From NCBI RefSeq assembly GCF_000469155.1, contig NZ_AWXE01000004.1:62001-126000 (forward strand): a stretch of 64,000 bases of DNA, given 5' to 3'. The position numbers were made by a program, and so were the translations under genes. The notes under the pieces were generated by a model that searched no databases, was not told the origin of the DNA, and saw only the letters and a list, made by a program, of their open reading frames with translations. The DNA comes from Candidatus Micropelagos thuwalensis. Lineage in GTDB: Bacteria; Pseudomonadota; Alphaproteobacteria; RS24. Of the stretch, positions 37,553 to 45,220 are shown piece by piece; the stretch's first letter is position 1, and each line of letters begins with the position of its first letter.

Positions 37553-38646
37553 TACTGATCTCCCTTATTGGTTTTACTGTTTAGGCGATCAAGCGGGAGA
37601 TAGGGGATGACCCCTCCACCGGCCTCGGACTGGTCAATTATGATCTTGTTTGATCTCTGCATCACTTTTTCAACTGTCTCGAGGAAAATACGCTGACGGG
37701 TTACATCACTCGCCTGCTTATATTCGTTATAGACAGCGGCAAATCTACTCGCTTGGCCTTCAGCCTCGGCCACAGCTTGCTCTCTATAGGCCTCAGCTTC
37801 ACGTCGGATACGGAAAGCTTCACCCTGCGCCTCTGGTACGACACGATTAGCATAGGCTTGCGCCTCGTTTCTGGCGCGCTCCTGGTCGGCGCGGGCGGCC
37901 TGAACATCGCGGAAGGCATCAATCACCGCGGCGGGCGGGTCAACTTTTTGCATCTTAACCTGTGTAATGGTGATTCCAGCCCCATACTCATCCAAAATAG
38001 ATTGCATTAAATCACGAACCATATCCTCAGTGTTTTGACGTTGCTCGGTAAGAATGGGCTGAATGTTATTCTGCCCAACAATCTCACGCATCGTACTTTC
38101 AGCAACGGATTTAACAGTGCCTTCCGGATTTTGAATGTTAAAAAGGAAGTCAGATGCAGAATTAATCAACCAAAAAACTGAAAAATCGACATCGACAATG
38201 TTTTCGTCACCGGTCAGCATTAAGCTTTCCTCCGGCACATCGCGAGAAGCTACTCGTCCACCAACAAAACTGTCAGAAGGGCCACGCATACCAATATCCA
38301 CACGGTTTACAATGGTCACTTTTGGGGTAATCACTGTCTCAACGGGCCATGGAATATGATAATTCAAACCCGGGCTGGTCTGCGCCTGAAACTTCCCAAA
38401 TCGGAGAACAACACCTTGTTCGTCGGCTTGAACACGGTAAAACCCACTGAGCCCCCACAACACCAAAAGGCCAACAAGCAGCAGAACAATGCCACTGCCA
38501 CTGCCACCACCGGGAATGTATTTTTTGATGTTTTCCTGAAGCTGATTTAACCAAGCGTCAATATCTGGCCCTTGTTGTCGGGGATTATTGCCCCAAGGGT
38601 TATTATTGCCGCCATTCGGTCCACCGCTTTGATTGTCCCAAGGCAT
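37552..38646 (-). CDS. hflK: FtsH protease modulator HflK
   Basis: 364 residues. Gly/Asn/Gln-rich N-terminus (PWDNQSGGPNGGNNNPWG, typical of HflK), membrane segment (GIVLLLVGLLVLWGLSGFY, about 53-71), SPFH domain (EQGVVLRFGKFQAQTSPGLNYHIPWP) and coiled-coil stalk (ARADQERARNEAQAYANRVV). First gene of hflK-hflC-DUF2065-degP; divergent from mrp over 187 nt. Confidence 0.96.
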   Translation of the reverse strand: MPWDNQSGGPNGGNNNPWGNNPRQQGPDIDAWLNQLQENIKKYIPGGGSGSGIVLLLVGLLVLWGLSGFYRVQADEQGVVLRFGKFQAQTSPGLNYHIPWPVETVITPKVTIVNRVDIGMRGPSDSFVGGRVASRDVPEESLMLTGDENIVDVDFSVFWLINSASDFLFNIQNPEGTVKSVAESTMREIVGQNNIQPILTEQRQNTEDMVRDLMQSILDEYGAGITITQVKMQKVDPPAAVIDAFRDVQAARADQERARNEAQAYANRVVPEAQGEAFRIRREAEAYREQAVAEAEGQASRFAAVYNEYKQASDVTRQRIFLETVEKVMQRSNKIIIDQSEAGGGVIPYLPLDRLNSKTNKGDQ

Positions 38647-38833
38647 ATTTTACTCCTTCAAATTAAAACCTTGCATAAAGGTCTGATATAGGGGGGCGTC
38701 CTAAGTTGCAAAAGTTATTGCTGGCTGGTCCGTACCACTCTATATCGGTAAAATACAATGTGGCACTTAAAGTAAATTATTCAAGGAAATGTTCCTAATT
38801 GTTTTGCCCAATAACCAATTATTTGGATGAATT

Positions 38834-39940
38834 ATGTCCATCATAGATGAAAAAACTATAATTGAAGCTCTTTCAAGCCTAAAGCACCCACAAACAGGTC
38901 AAGATATTGTATCCGGCGATATCGTGCAGGGCATCACGATTCGCGACGGAAATGTGGGTTTCTTGCTCGCCGTTCACCCGGATATTGCCGAGGCTTTTGA
39001 AAGTGTGCGTTTAGCCTGTGAGGAACGAGTTCGTGCCCTACCGGGCGTATTATCAGCAACCGTGGTTTTAACGGCGCATCAATCAGCACCGTCAATGTCA
39101 TCATCTAGCAGTTCATCAAAAGGCAAGCCGCCGCCAGACGAGACAATTCCAGATGTTTTCAACAGGATTAAATCTGTGATAGCCGTGGCAAGCGGTAAAG
39201 GTGGAGTTGGCAAATCCACCGTCGCGGTAAATCTAGCAGCAGCACTCGCTCAGCTGCCAATGGAAGATGGGAAACTGCCCAAAATTGGACTTCTTGACGC
39301 CGATATTTATGGCCCTTCCCTACCAAAATTACTAAATGTTATCGATAAACCTGAGGTTGATGAGACCAAAAAAATATGCCCTGTCGAGCGTTTTGGCATG
39401 CAAACTATGTCTATCGGCTATATGGTGCAGGAAGCCCAAGCAATGGTTTGGCGCGGCCCTATGGTGCAAGGTGCCCTACTGCAGATGCTTAATGATGTCG
39501 CCTGGCCGGAACTTGATATTCTAGTGCTGGATTTACCGCCCGGCACCGGAGATATACAACTCACAATAGCCCAAAAAATTCCAGTAACCGCAGCTATCGT
39601 GGTGACGACACCACAAAATCTCGCCTTGGCAGATGTACGCAGGTCTATAAATATGTTCGAAAAAACCAAAACGCCTATCCTAGGGATTCTGGAAAATATG
39701 GCGTGGATGTCAGGGCCGAATGGCGAACGTCTGCATCCATTTGGTACCGGGGGTGGTGAACGCATTGCTGCAGAAACACTCATTCCGTATTTAGGTGGCC
39801 TGGTACTGGACCCGGCTTTGCAAGAAGCCGCCGATGCCGGTTATCCTGTAAACATTTTGGCTCCTGATAGTATTGCAACAAAGATTTTTACAAATTTTGC
39901 ACAAACTGTTAGAGACGAATTAAATAATTTATCCAAATGA
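38834..39940 (+). CDS. Mrp/ApbC family Fe-S cluster carrier ATPase
   Basis: 368 residues. N-terminal MIP18/DUF59 domain (about 1-90), a Ser-rich linker, then the P-loop domain: VASGKGGVGKSTVAVNLAA (deviant Walker A, about 117-135), DADIYGPSLPKLL, DLPPGTGDIQLTIAQ. The C-terminal CxxC of many Mrp proteins is not evident in NMAWMSGPNGERLHPFG, where the usual Cys residues are replaced, so cluster binding may differ. Symbol varies (mrp, apbC). Confidence 0.92.
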   Translation: MSIIDEKTIIEALSSLKHPQTGQDIVSGDIVQGITIRDGNVGFLLAVHPDIAEAFESVRLACEERVRALPGVLSATVVLTAHQSAPSMSSSSSSSKGKPPPDETIPDVFNRIKSVIAVASGKGGVGKSTVAVNLAAALAQLPMEDGKLPKIGLLDADIYGPSLPKLLNVIDKPEVDETKKICPVERFGMQTMSIGYMVQEAQAMVWRGPMVQGALLQMLNDVAWPELDILVLDLPPGTGDIQLTIAQKIPVTAAIVVTTPQNLALADVRRSINMFEKTKTPILGILENMAWMSGPNGERLHPFGTGGGERIAAETLIPYLGGLVLDPALQEAADAGYPVNILAPDSIATKIFTNFAQTVRDELNNLSK

Positions 39941-40176
39941 GCATTATAATTCATATTTAGCTAAAATATTTAGTCTGGAATTTTTCAGTCAATTGCTTAG
40001 CTTAAAATATATTTTTCTTGACAAATTACTTATCGGAATTCCTGAGAGATAAATTTTTTATTCAAATTCAGGTAAATAATTTTAAATAAAGTAAATCTTC
40101 AACACTTAAATTTATTGGCTTATTTTAGTTACATTTATAATCTCCAATAATGTCCTTTAAATTTTTAAAAATAACA
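39941..40176. other. AT-rich gap between mrp and proteorhodopsin terminator
   Basis: 236 nt of strongly A/T-rich sequence with stops in all frames. No ORF, RNA or clear hairpin seen; base composition matches the AT-rich proteorhodopsin neighbourhood rather than mrp. Confidence 0.6.
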
Positions 40177-40207
40177 AAAAAGGGGGCGCACAAGGACACC
40201 CCCTTAA
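40177..40207 (-). terminator. rho-independent terminator of the proteorhodopsin gene
   Basis: On the minus strand AAGGGGG-N12-CCCCCTTTTTTG: a 7-bp G/C-rich stem and a T6 tail, 20 nt after the proteorhodopsin stop. One of the strongest terminators in the window. Confidence 0.92.
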
Positions 40208-40226
40208 ATGTGTAATATAATAAATT

Positions 40227-40979
40227 CTATGATTGTGAGTTAGCTGCTGACCAAATCATCAATCCGAATGCAATTTTATTAACAAAATCTGCTACGTTGT
40301 AGATACCGTTCAAGGAAGCTGCATCCACAGAGCCCATCATGTATCCAAGTACGTAACCCAAAGGATAAATTGCCCAACCTACAAGTACAATAAGTCTCAT
40401 AGTATTAAAGGCGGATTGAACAGCTGCAGGAGCATTTTCGGCAGATTTTGCAGCTTCACCAGAGAAGATGTAATACAGGATGTATACCCAACCTGCCATA
40501 CCAATAACAAAACCAACTACAGGAGAAAGTACTCCTGTTTCGCCGAAGTAACCACCAAGAAGCATTATTAGGGTACCAATAAGAAGATGCCAGAATACTC
40601 TTCCTGCAACGACACCAACAGCAGCCAAGATCAAGTAAAACTCAACCATTTGTAGTGGCACTGTAAGAATCCAGTCAACATAACGGTAAACTGTTGGGCT
40701 ATCGCCAGAAGCAACCCAAATATCTCTCATGTAGAAATAGTGAACGGCAGCAATCAGTGTAACTAATGCAGCAACTGTCAAGGAAGTAGACCACTTACCC
40801 CCGATGCGCATTGCTTCCCAAAGAAAGAAGACAGTAGCAGCAACCATTGCAATTGAGATAACCCAGAAAGAAATACCAACAAGGTCACCTGGGTTTAGTG
40901 TTGCCGCTTGAGACATGCTTGGCAACATAATAAAAGACAGAAAAGCCATGAGGCTTATCTTGTTAAAGAATTTAGACAT
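40227..40979 (-). CDS. proteorhodopsin, blue-tuned
   Basis: 250 residues, signal peptide (about 1-25, ending SQAA) and seven membrane helices. Proton-pump residues are all present: His80 (AAVHYFYMRDIW), acceptor Asp102 and Thr106 (RYVDWILTVP), donor Glu113 (QMVEFYLIL) and the retinal Schiff-base Lys235 (ADFVNKIAFGLMIW). Residue 110, equal to position 105 of the reference proteins, is Gln, which gives blue-light absorption. The strong SD AGGAGGG precedes the ATG. No carotenoid or retinal synthesis gene is next to it. Own promoter and terminator, so monocistronic. Confidence 0.97.
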   Translation of the reverse strand: MSKFFNKISLMAFLSFIMLPSMSQAATLNPGDLVGISFWVISIAMVAATVFFLWEAMRIGGKWSTSLTVAALVTLIAAVHYFYMRDIWVASGDSPTVYRYVDWILTVPLQMVEFYLILAAVGVVAGRVFWHLLIGTLIMLLGGYFGETGVLSPVVGFVIGMAGWVYILYYIFSGEAAKSAENAPAAVQSAFNTMRLIVLVGWAIYPLGYVLGYMMGSVDAASLNGIYNVADFVNKIAFGLMIWSAANSQS

Positions 40980-41024
40980 TATTCCCTCCTAGGTAATTCG
41001 TCGATATAAAACCTAAATAAATGC

Positions 41025-41037
41025 GACAATTTGTCAA
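41025..41037 (-). promoter_or_regulatory. palindrome and -35-like element upstream of proteorhodopsin
   Basis: TTGACA on the minus strand (41037-41032) overlaps the short palindrome GACAA-T-TTGTC (41025-41035). It lies about 50 nt before the proteorhodopsin start; downstream TTTTATAT could hold the -10 but spacing is longer than ideal. A candidate operator or promoter only. Confidence 0.4.
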
Positions 41038-41190
41038 TTAAATTAGAAAAATAAATATATAAATTTTTTAAAGATAATTATTGATATTTAAAAAACATAA
41101 AAAAACATATAGTTACATAGTGTTTTTTTTAAAATTAAATCTTTTTTAAAATTAGCCGTTTATTAAGGATACATAGATTTGGAAAATTAA

Positions 41191-41559
41191 ATGCGACTCG
41201 GTCCCCAAACATTGAAGATGCTTGAAGACATCCCAAGAAAGGTTATCCAACGCGGTGACATAGTTGTTGCTAATGGTGATGATTGCGATATCGCTCATTT
41301 TTTAATTTCTGGTTCGGCAAAATGTCGACGTAGCCGGGATATATATGAAACCCATGATCTGCTCTCTCCACTGGAGTTTCTTGCCTATGAAACCTATCGC
41401 AGCCGAGTTGTTGCTATAACCGAATGCCGGATTATCTCGTGTTCCAAGCCCATGTTCAGAAGCCTACTTGACGCCGAGAACAATCTGACTTGGCCGTTAT
41501 CCCGGCAAATTGCCTCAGATATTGTTCTTCGCCGGAGTCATACGCATGAATATTGTTGA
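41191..41559 (+). CDS. cyclic-nucleotide-binding-fold protein without HTH (first of two)
   Basis: 122 residues with the beta-roll pattern of a Crp-type sensor domain: VIQRGDIVVANGDDCDIAHFLISGSAKCRRS near 18-48, then DLLSPLEFLAYETYRSRVVAITECRIISCSKPMFRSLL. The phosphate-binding cassette is not conserved (PLEFLAYETYRSRVVA in place of GExAL...RxA), and no DNA-binding domain follows. Divergent from proteorhodopsin; overlaps the next gene by 14 nt. Role unknown. Confidence 0.65.
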   Translation: MRLGPQTLKMLEDIPRKVIQRGDIVVANGDDCDIAHFLISGSAKCRRSRDIYETHDLLSPLEFLAYETYRSRVVAITECRIISCSKPMFRSLLDAENNLTWPLSRQIASDIVLRRSHTHEYC

Positions 41560-41902
41560 GTTTACCAGCCTCAGTAATAAGCCCATAAGGATGATAGAGG
41601 GTGAGATTATCTTTCAGGCGGGTGATCCAGCGCTCAACATCTGTTTTGTTGAAAAAGGCCGTGTGGATATCATCACGCGTGACGGCAATACTCGCTTACG
41701 TACTTATGACGCTGGTAGCCTGTTTGGTATTCCGGAAGTTTTGAGCGGCAAAAACTGGCCCGCAATGGCTATTTTTCGTGGGTTCGGAAGTGTTCGCTTA
41801 TTCCCCGGTAAGGTTTTACTGGAAAAAATAGACACGCTACCGGTTGATCATAAAAATTTAATCGCTTCATTGTCTTCAAAAGCGGCTGATAAAACACGGT
41901 AG
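41546..41902 (+). CDS. cyclic-nucleotide-binding-fold protein without HTH (second of two)
   Basis: About 118 residues. Typical sensor-domain opening (PIRMIEGEIIFQAGDPALNICFVEKGRVDII), then GSLFGIPEVLSGKNWPAMAIF where the usual Arg of the nucleotide phosphate pocket is missing (Pro-Ala instead), so cAMP or cGMP binding is doubtful. No HTH. Start set at ATG 41546 with CCGGAG upstream; the frame is open further but would sit inside the first gene. Probably a coupled pair of related proteins. Confidence 0.7.
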   Translation: MNIVEFTSLSNKPIRMIEGEIIFQAGDPALNICFVEKGRVDIITRDGNTRLRTYDAGSLFGIPEVLSGKNWPAMAIFRGFGSVRLFPGKVLLEKIDTLPVDHKNLIASLSSKAADKTR

Positions 41903-41948
41903 GCTTATTAACTGTCAGGGTTATTATAAAAGCATCTAAATCTGAGGC

Positions 41949-42104
41949 TTAATTTTTTTTCTGTTTTTTTATGTACTTCTTGATGAACTGACGAATTTCT
42001 CTTGAGGCTGTGGTGTCATTACCCTCACAGAGTTTAATAAATAATTTTTTGTCTTCCTTATTAATTTTTACCAATAAGGTTGAGTCCTTTGGCTTATCAG
42101 ACAT
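41949..42104 (-). CDS. ribbon-helix-helix-like small regulator
   Basis: 51 residues, too short for routine ORF calling. MSDKPKDSTLLVKINKEDKK: an N-terminal strand (TLLVKIN) then helices (KEDKKLFIKLC, ASREIRQFIKKYIKKQ) joined by EGNDTT, the layout of MetJ/Arc (CopG) repressors, with a Lys-rich tail. Divergent from the secreted protein gene; the intergenic region holds two palindromes. Autoregulation and control of the neighbour are inferences. Confidence 0.65.
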   Translation of the reverse strand: MSDKPKDSTLLVKINKEDKKLFIKLCEGNDTTASREIRQFIKKYIKKQKKN

Positions 42105-42126
42105 TAAAAAAAAATCCTCAAAAAAA

Positions 42127-42168
42127 TTGACATAAATACGAATATATGTACATATAATGTATATACAT
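42127..42168 (+). promoter_or_regulatory. two adjacent palindromes in the RHH/secreted-protein intergenic region
   Basis: TATATGTACATATA (42143-42156) and ATGTATATACAT (42157-42168) are both perfect palindromes with centres 13 bp apart. A TTGACA (42127-42132) lies just before them, and TATAAT (42153-42158) overlaps them, although their 20-nt spacing is longer than optimal. The overlap suits an operator that blocks the promoter. Confidence 0.6.
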
Positions 42169-42186
42169 CATATATAGGAGGTAAAT

Positions 42187-42507
42187 ATGAGAAATATATT
42201 TTTGTTAATACTCTTACTTACAGCAACTCCAGTTATTGCCAGCGGAACACTCACAACAGGCAAGATTGATAAATGGGGACATACTCAAGACTCACTCGTT
42301 TTAATCATGAACAGTGGTAAACAAGTCCTAATAACTCCCGAAAAATGTTCAATACAAGACTTTTATAGAACTGTTACAGAACATGAAAAGGTTGACCTGA
42401 AAATAAACGCAACAGTCATCGAAAAAAATACCCCCTTCACGATTGTTAGTAAAGGCTCAAATGGCAATGAGAAACTTCATTGTTCTATCAAGGAAATTTC
42501 ATATTAA
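42187..42507 (+). CDS. small secreted protein, unknown
   Basis: 106 residues. Signal peptide (about 1-18, FLLILLLTATPVIASG) and a mature part of about 88 residues with two Cys (TPEKCSI, KLHCSIKE) that may form a disulfide, mostly beta by pattern. Excellent SD (AGGAGGTAAAT). No family recognised. Divergent from the RHH-like gene and followed by a strong bidirectional terminator. Confidence 0.75.
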   Translation: MRNIFLLILLLTATPVIASGTLTTGKIDKWGHTQDSLVLIMNSGKQVLITPEKCSIQDFYRTVTEHEKVDLKINATVIEKNTPFTIVSKGSNGNEKLHCSIKEISY

Positions 42508-42550
42508 TTTATGGGTTTAAGGGAGGAAACCTTATCCTAAAGGAGTTTAT

Positions 42551-42578
42551 AACGGCACCATCTTCATATGGTGCCGTT
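42551..42578. terminator. bidirectional terminator
   Basis: AACGGCACCAT-CTTCAT-ATGGTGCCGTT: an 11-bp perfect stem between the secreted-protein gene (+) and the CoA-transferase gene (-), serving both convergent transcripts. The T tract is modest on the plus side (ATATTTTG). Confidence 0.8.
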
Positions 42579-42593
42579 ATATTTTGACTGTTG

Positions 42594-43385
42594 CTAATCC
42601 CTAATAGCGGGTGGGTTATCTTTCAAAACTGACGCACGCACATTATTCGGGTCAAGTGTCTCAAGTAAAGCCATATGCGCTTCGGATGGGGCTGGTGTCA
42701 GCGGCAAGGTGTCAGAAGCCTTGCTCAATTCAAAGCCAGTGTTTTCTTGAACCTGCTCAAAACTCACGCCAGGATGAAGCGACACAACACGAATGCCCTT
42801 TTCAGGGCCGTTAAAATCCATCACACATAGGTCCGAAACAATGATACGCAAATCCAGCCCCTTGGGTGGCTTACCGTTCATATAACGGTCTGGGTTGTAT
42901 CCGGCCATACAGACAAAATCGACCTCATTTGCCACTAAACTTCGGGTACTATGATTGGGAATGAAAAAGCTATTGGGATGACAAATAGAATTACCAGGAA
43001 AGCCCCTTGCGCCCAGCATGGCGACTTTCGGCGCGGCGCGATCACCTATTGTGGAGATATTTGCTTGTCCAAATCTATCAAGCTGAACCGGGCTGACCAT
43101 AGAATGTCTGCGCCCGCCCCAAAGAGTTGAAAATACTCTGTCATAATTGGCATAGCCTTCATATACGGGTTCGGCATGGCGTTTACCCGGTGGCACGGGT
43201 GCATCTGCATAATAGGTTTCCCCATCGGTGAGTTGCAAAAGCGGATTAAAACTAACTTTCGCAAGGCTCGCACCAAGTCGAGGCAAAGGGCCAATGCCTG
43301 TAGCCATTAATTCCCCATCATCACGCCATGCCTCAGCACATGCATTGATAATCAACTCTGCCAGTGAACAATTATAATCAGTCAT
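42594..43385 (-). CDS. CoA-transferase beta subunit (IpdB-like)
   Basis: 263 residues, family I CoA-transferase fold: AELIINACAEAWRDDGELMATGIGPLPRLGA, SPVQLDRFGQANIST, GARGFPGNSICHPNSFFIPNH and GIRVVSLHPGVSFEQVQENTGFEL. The pattern matches the beta subunit of IpdAB-type enzymes that open a late steroid ring intermediate. It follows the alpha subunit by 21 nt and is last in the minus-strand catabolic operon. The precise substrate is not established. Confidence 0.82.
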   Translation of the reverse strand: MTDYNCSLAELIINACAEAWRDDGELMATGIGPLPRLGASLAKVSFNPLLQLTDGETYYADAPVPPGKRHAEPVYEGYANYDRVFSTLWGGRRHSMVSPVQLDRFGQANISTIGDRAAPKVAMLGARGFPGNSICHPNSFFIPNHSTRSLVANEVDFVCMAGYNPDRYMNGKPPKGLDLRIIVSDLCVMDFNGPEKGIRVVSLHPGVSFEQVQENTGFELSKASDTLPLTPAPSEAHMALLETLDPNNVRASVLKDNPPAIRD

Positions 43386-43406
43386 TATGTTCTCCTTTTT
43401 GGCGAC

Positions 43407-44306
43407 CTAATAAACCGGCTTGGCGATAGCACCGATTGCATCAGCCCCGCCAACAGCGTTAACATAGTCTGCCTGAGTGCCTGATAAATAAGTTGCTTGA
43501 TACGCCTCCCAAGCTTCAGGCGTTGCCGCACTTTCGACATAACTTTTGATATGTTTCAAGTCGAGATGATAATCCGGCGCAGCACTTGTGGGATGCGCCC
43601 CACAAGGTGTTTCGGCAACAGCAGTAATTCTGGCGCGCTCTAAAAGTGCAAAACGAGCATTCGCCTCCATATCCAACTCTGGCGTCGCAACAATTTTTTC
43701 AACACTTGCGTAAGTATGAGGCGCGGCACGCGAAAACAGCTCATCGAAAAAAGGGTCAGGGGACATTGTCAGAATATTCCCTTTAACGTCTGACCGATGT
43801 GCATGTATCAATGCCGCATCAAGATTTATCGCCGGCATGGCGACAAACGTTTCACCATCCTCATAAGGGCTATCGATAAATTCAAAACCCGGCTGATTAA
43901 TAATATCAGTACCGATACCGATACGGGTCGGCAAAAAAGGTAAATCCATCGCCGCGGCACGCAACCCCCAATGCAGCATACCCTCATCCAGTTCCCAGAC
44001 TTCAATCTGACCCGACTGACGGGCAGCCCGAAAATGCGGGTCTAGCGGGTACTGGTCGAGACTGACAAAAGCAAAAATCAGTTTTTTAACTTTACCTGCA
44101 GCGCATAATAACCCGACATCTGGCCCACCATATGAAACCAGTGTCAGATCTTTCAGGTCGGATTTAAGGATTTCGCGAACCAGCGCCATTGGCTTCCTGC
44201 GGGTCGCCCAGCCACCAATTCCAATCGTCATTCCATCTTCCAATCGGCTGATTATATCGGATGGTGTTTCTACTTTACTGAAATCATCGCTTGATTTTGT
44301 GGTCAC
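43407..44306 (-). CDS. CoA-transferase alpha subunit (IpdA-like)
   Basis: 299 residues. IISRLEDGMTIGIGGWATRRKPMALVREIL at about 18-47 and LTLVSYGGPDVGLLCAAGKV are typical of the IpdA-like alpha subunit; GIGTDIINQPGFEFIDSPYEDGETFVAMPAINLDAALIHAHRSD follows. With the beta gene it forms a two-subunit CoA-transferase/hydrolase. In actinobacteria the equivalents open the steroid C ring as CoA ester; here that is inferred from family and neighbours. Confidence 0.83.
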   Translation of the reverse strand: MTTKSSDDFSKVETPSDIISRLEDGMTIGIGGWATRRKPMALVREILKSDLKDLTLVSYGGPDVGLLCAAGKVKKLIFAFVSLDQYPLDPHFRAARQSGQIEVWELDEGMLHWGLRAAAMDLPFLPTRIGIGTDIINQPGFEFIDSPYEDGETFVAMPAINLDAALIHAHRSDVKGNILTMSPDPFFDELFSRAAPHTYASVEKIVATPELDMEANARFALLERARITAVAETPCGAHPTSAAPDYHLDLKHIKSYVESAATPEAWEAYQATYLSGTQADYVNAVGGADAIGAIAKPVY

Positions 44307-44387
44307 CGGATGCTCCCCTTAGTTTATTGTTTAACAGTCACATTACAATCAATCAGATTGCCGTTTTATTCTCGTCCTAAGCTTTCG

Positions 44388-45182
44388 TCAAATTTGTTTC
44401 ACACTCTTCACTGCTTGTTGCGCCCTTTGTGTCACGGACTGACCGCCAAGAATGGCGTCCTCCCGCGGAATTTCAACACTCATCTGACAATGCGACGGCA
44501 ATGCAGCCATAAATCCGGCAACATCAAAATCTCCTTCACCTATAAGGCAACGTTGCGCCGATGCTTCAACCTCACGCGATAGATGAGGTTCAAGAGGCGC
44601 GTCACAAATCTGGGCATAGAGAATAGCGGCATCAGGCGCAGCTCTTAAATCCTCCAGCGTCGATCCTGAGCGCATGAGATGAAGCAAATCAACATTCACG
44701 CCGACCTCATAGGGTCTATCTGCAAGGCTGACCAGCGTCAGAGCGTCAGCCAATGACATGATTTGTGAGCCAGGGAAAAACTCGACAACGACTTTCAGCC
44801 CGTGTTGCTGAGCCATTTCAGTAAAAATGAGAAAATTATCCTCACGACGCGCATCATCCCGATCATAAATCAGCGCATTGACAAACTCAGCTTCGAGAAA
44901 GGCGGCACATTCTAGTCCTGCCTGAAAACTTTTAATTTCTGTACGTCCAGCTAATGTGAAGGGATAGGCCACATCGAGACTAATAGATGCTGTCTGCATC
45001 ATAGCTTTAAGATCACGTTGTTCGGTAGGACTCTCAATTAAATTAAACAAAGGCATGCGCGGCAGCACCTCAAGCGACTGCATAAAAAGACAAAATCCTT
45101 CACAATGTGAAGCCTCCGCCGCCCGCACCAAATTAATGGGGGTCGTATCCATTACGGTAAGATGGTCAAGCGCCAATTTCAT
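44388..45182 (-). CDS. sugar phosphate isomerase/epimerase-type TIM barrel protein
   Basis: 264 residues. AP-endonuclease-2-like TIM barrel, recognisable from LKVVVEFFPGSQIMSLADALTLV (Glu metal ligand), VGVNVDLLHLMRSGSTLEDL and YAQICDAPLEPHLSREVE, ending LIGEGDFDVAGFMAAL. Members include hydroxypyruvate isomerases and inosose dehydratases; which reaction this performs is unknown. It lies 81 nt upstream of the CoA-transferase alpha gene and 38 nt downstream of the KstD-like gene. Confidence 0.8.
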   Translation of the reverse strand: MKLALDHLTVMDTTPINLVRAAEASHCEGFCLFMQSLEVLPRMPLFNLIESPTEQRDLKAMMQTASISLDVAYPFTLAGRTEIKSFQAGLECAAFLEAEFVNALIYDRDDARREDNFLIFTEMAQQHGLKVVVEFFPGSQIMSLADALTLVSLADRPYEVGVNVDLLHLMRSGSTLEDLRAAPDAAILYAQICDAPLEPHLSREVEASAQRCLIGEGDFDVAGFMAALPSHCQMSVEIPREDAILGGQSVTQRAQQAVKSVKQI

Positions 45183-45220
45183 GAGAACAAAGGCGAGCGA
45201 TATATGTTTTTCTGCTTAAC

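Noticed and set aside
42127-42158. Consensus sigma-70 promoter TTGACA/TATAAT before the secreted protein
   Set aside because: The two hexamers are 20 nt apart, longer than the usual 16-18; kept only as part of the regulatory region, not as a defined promoter.
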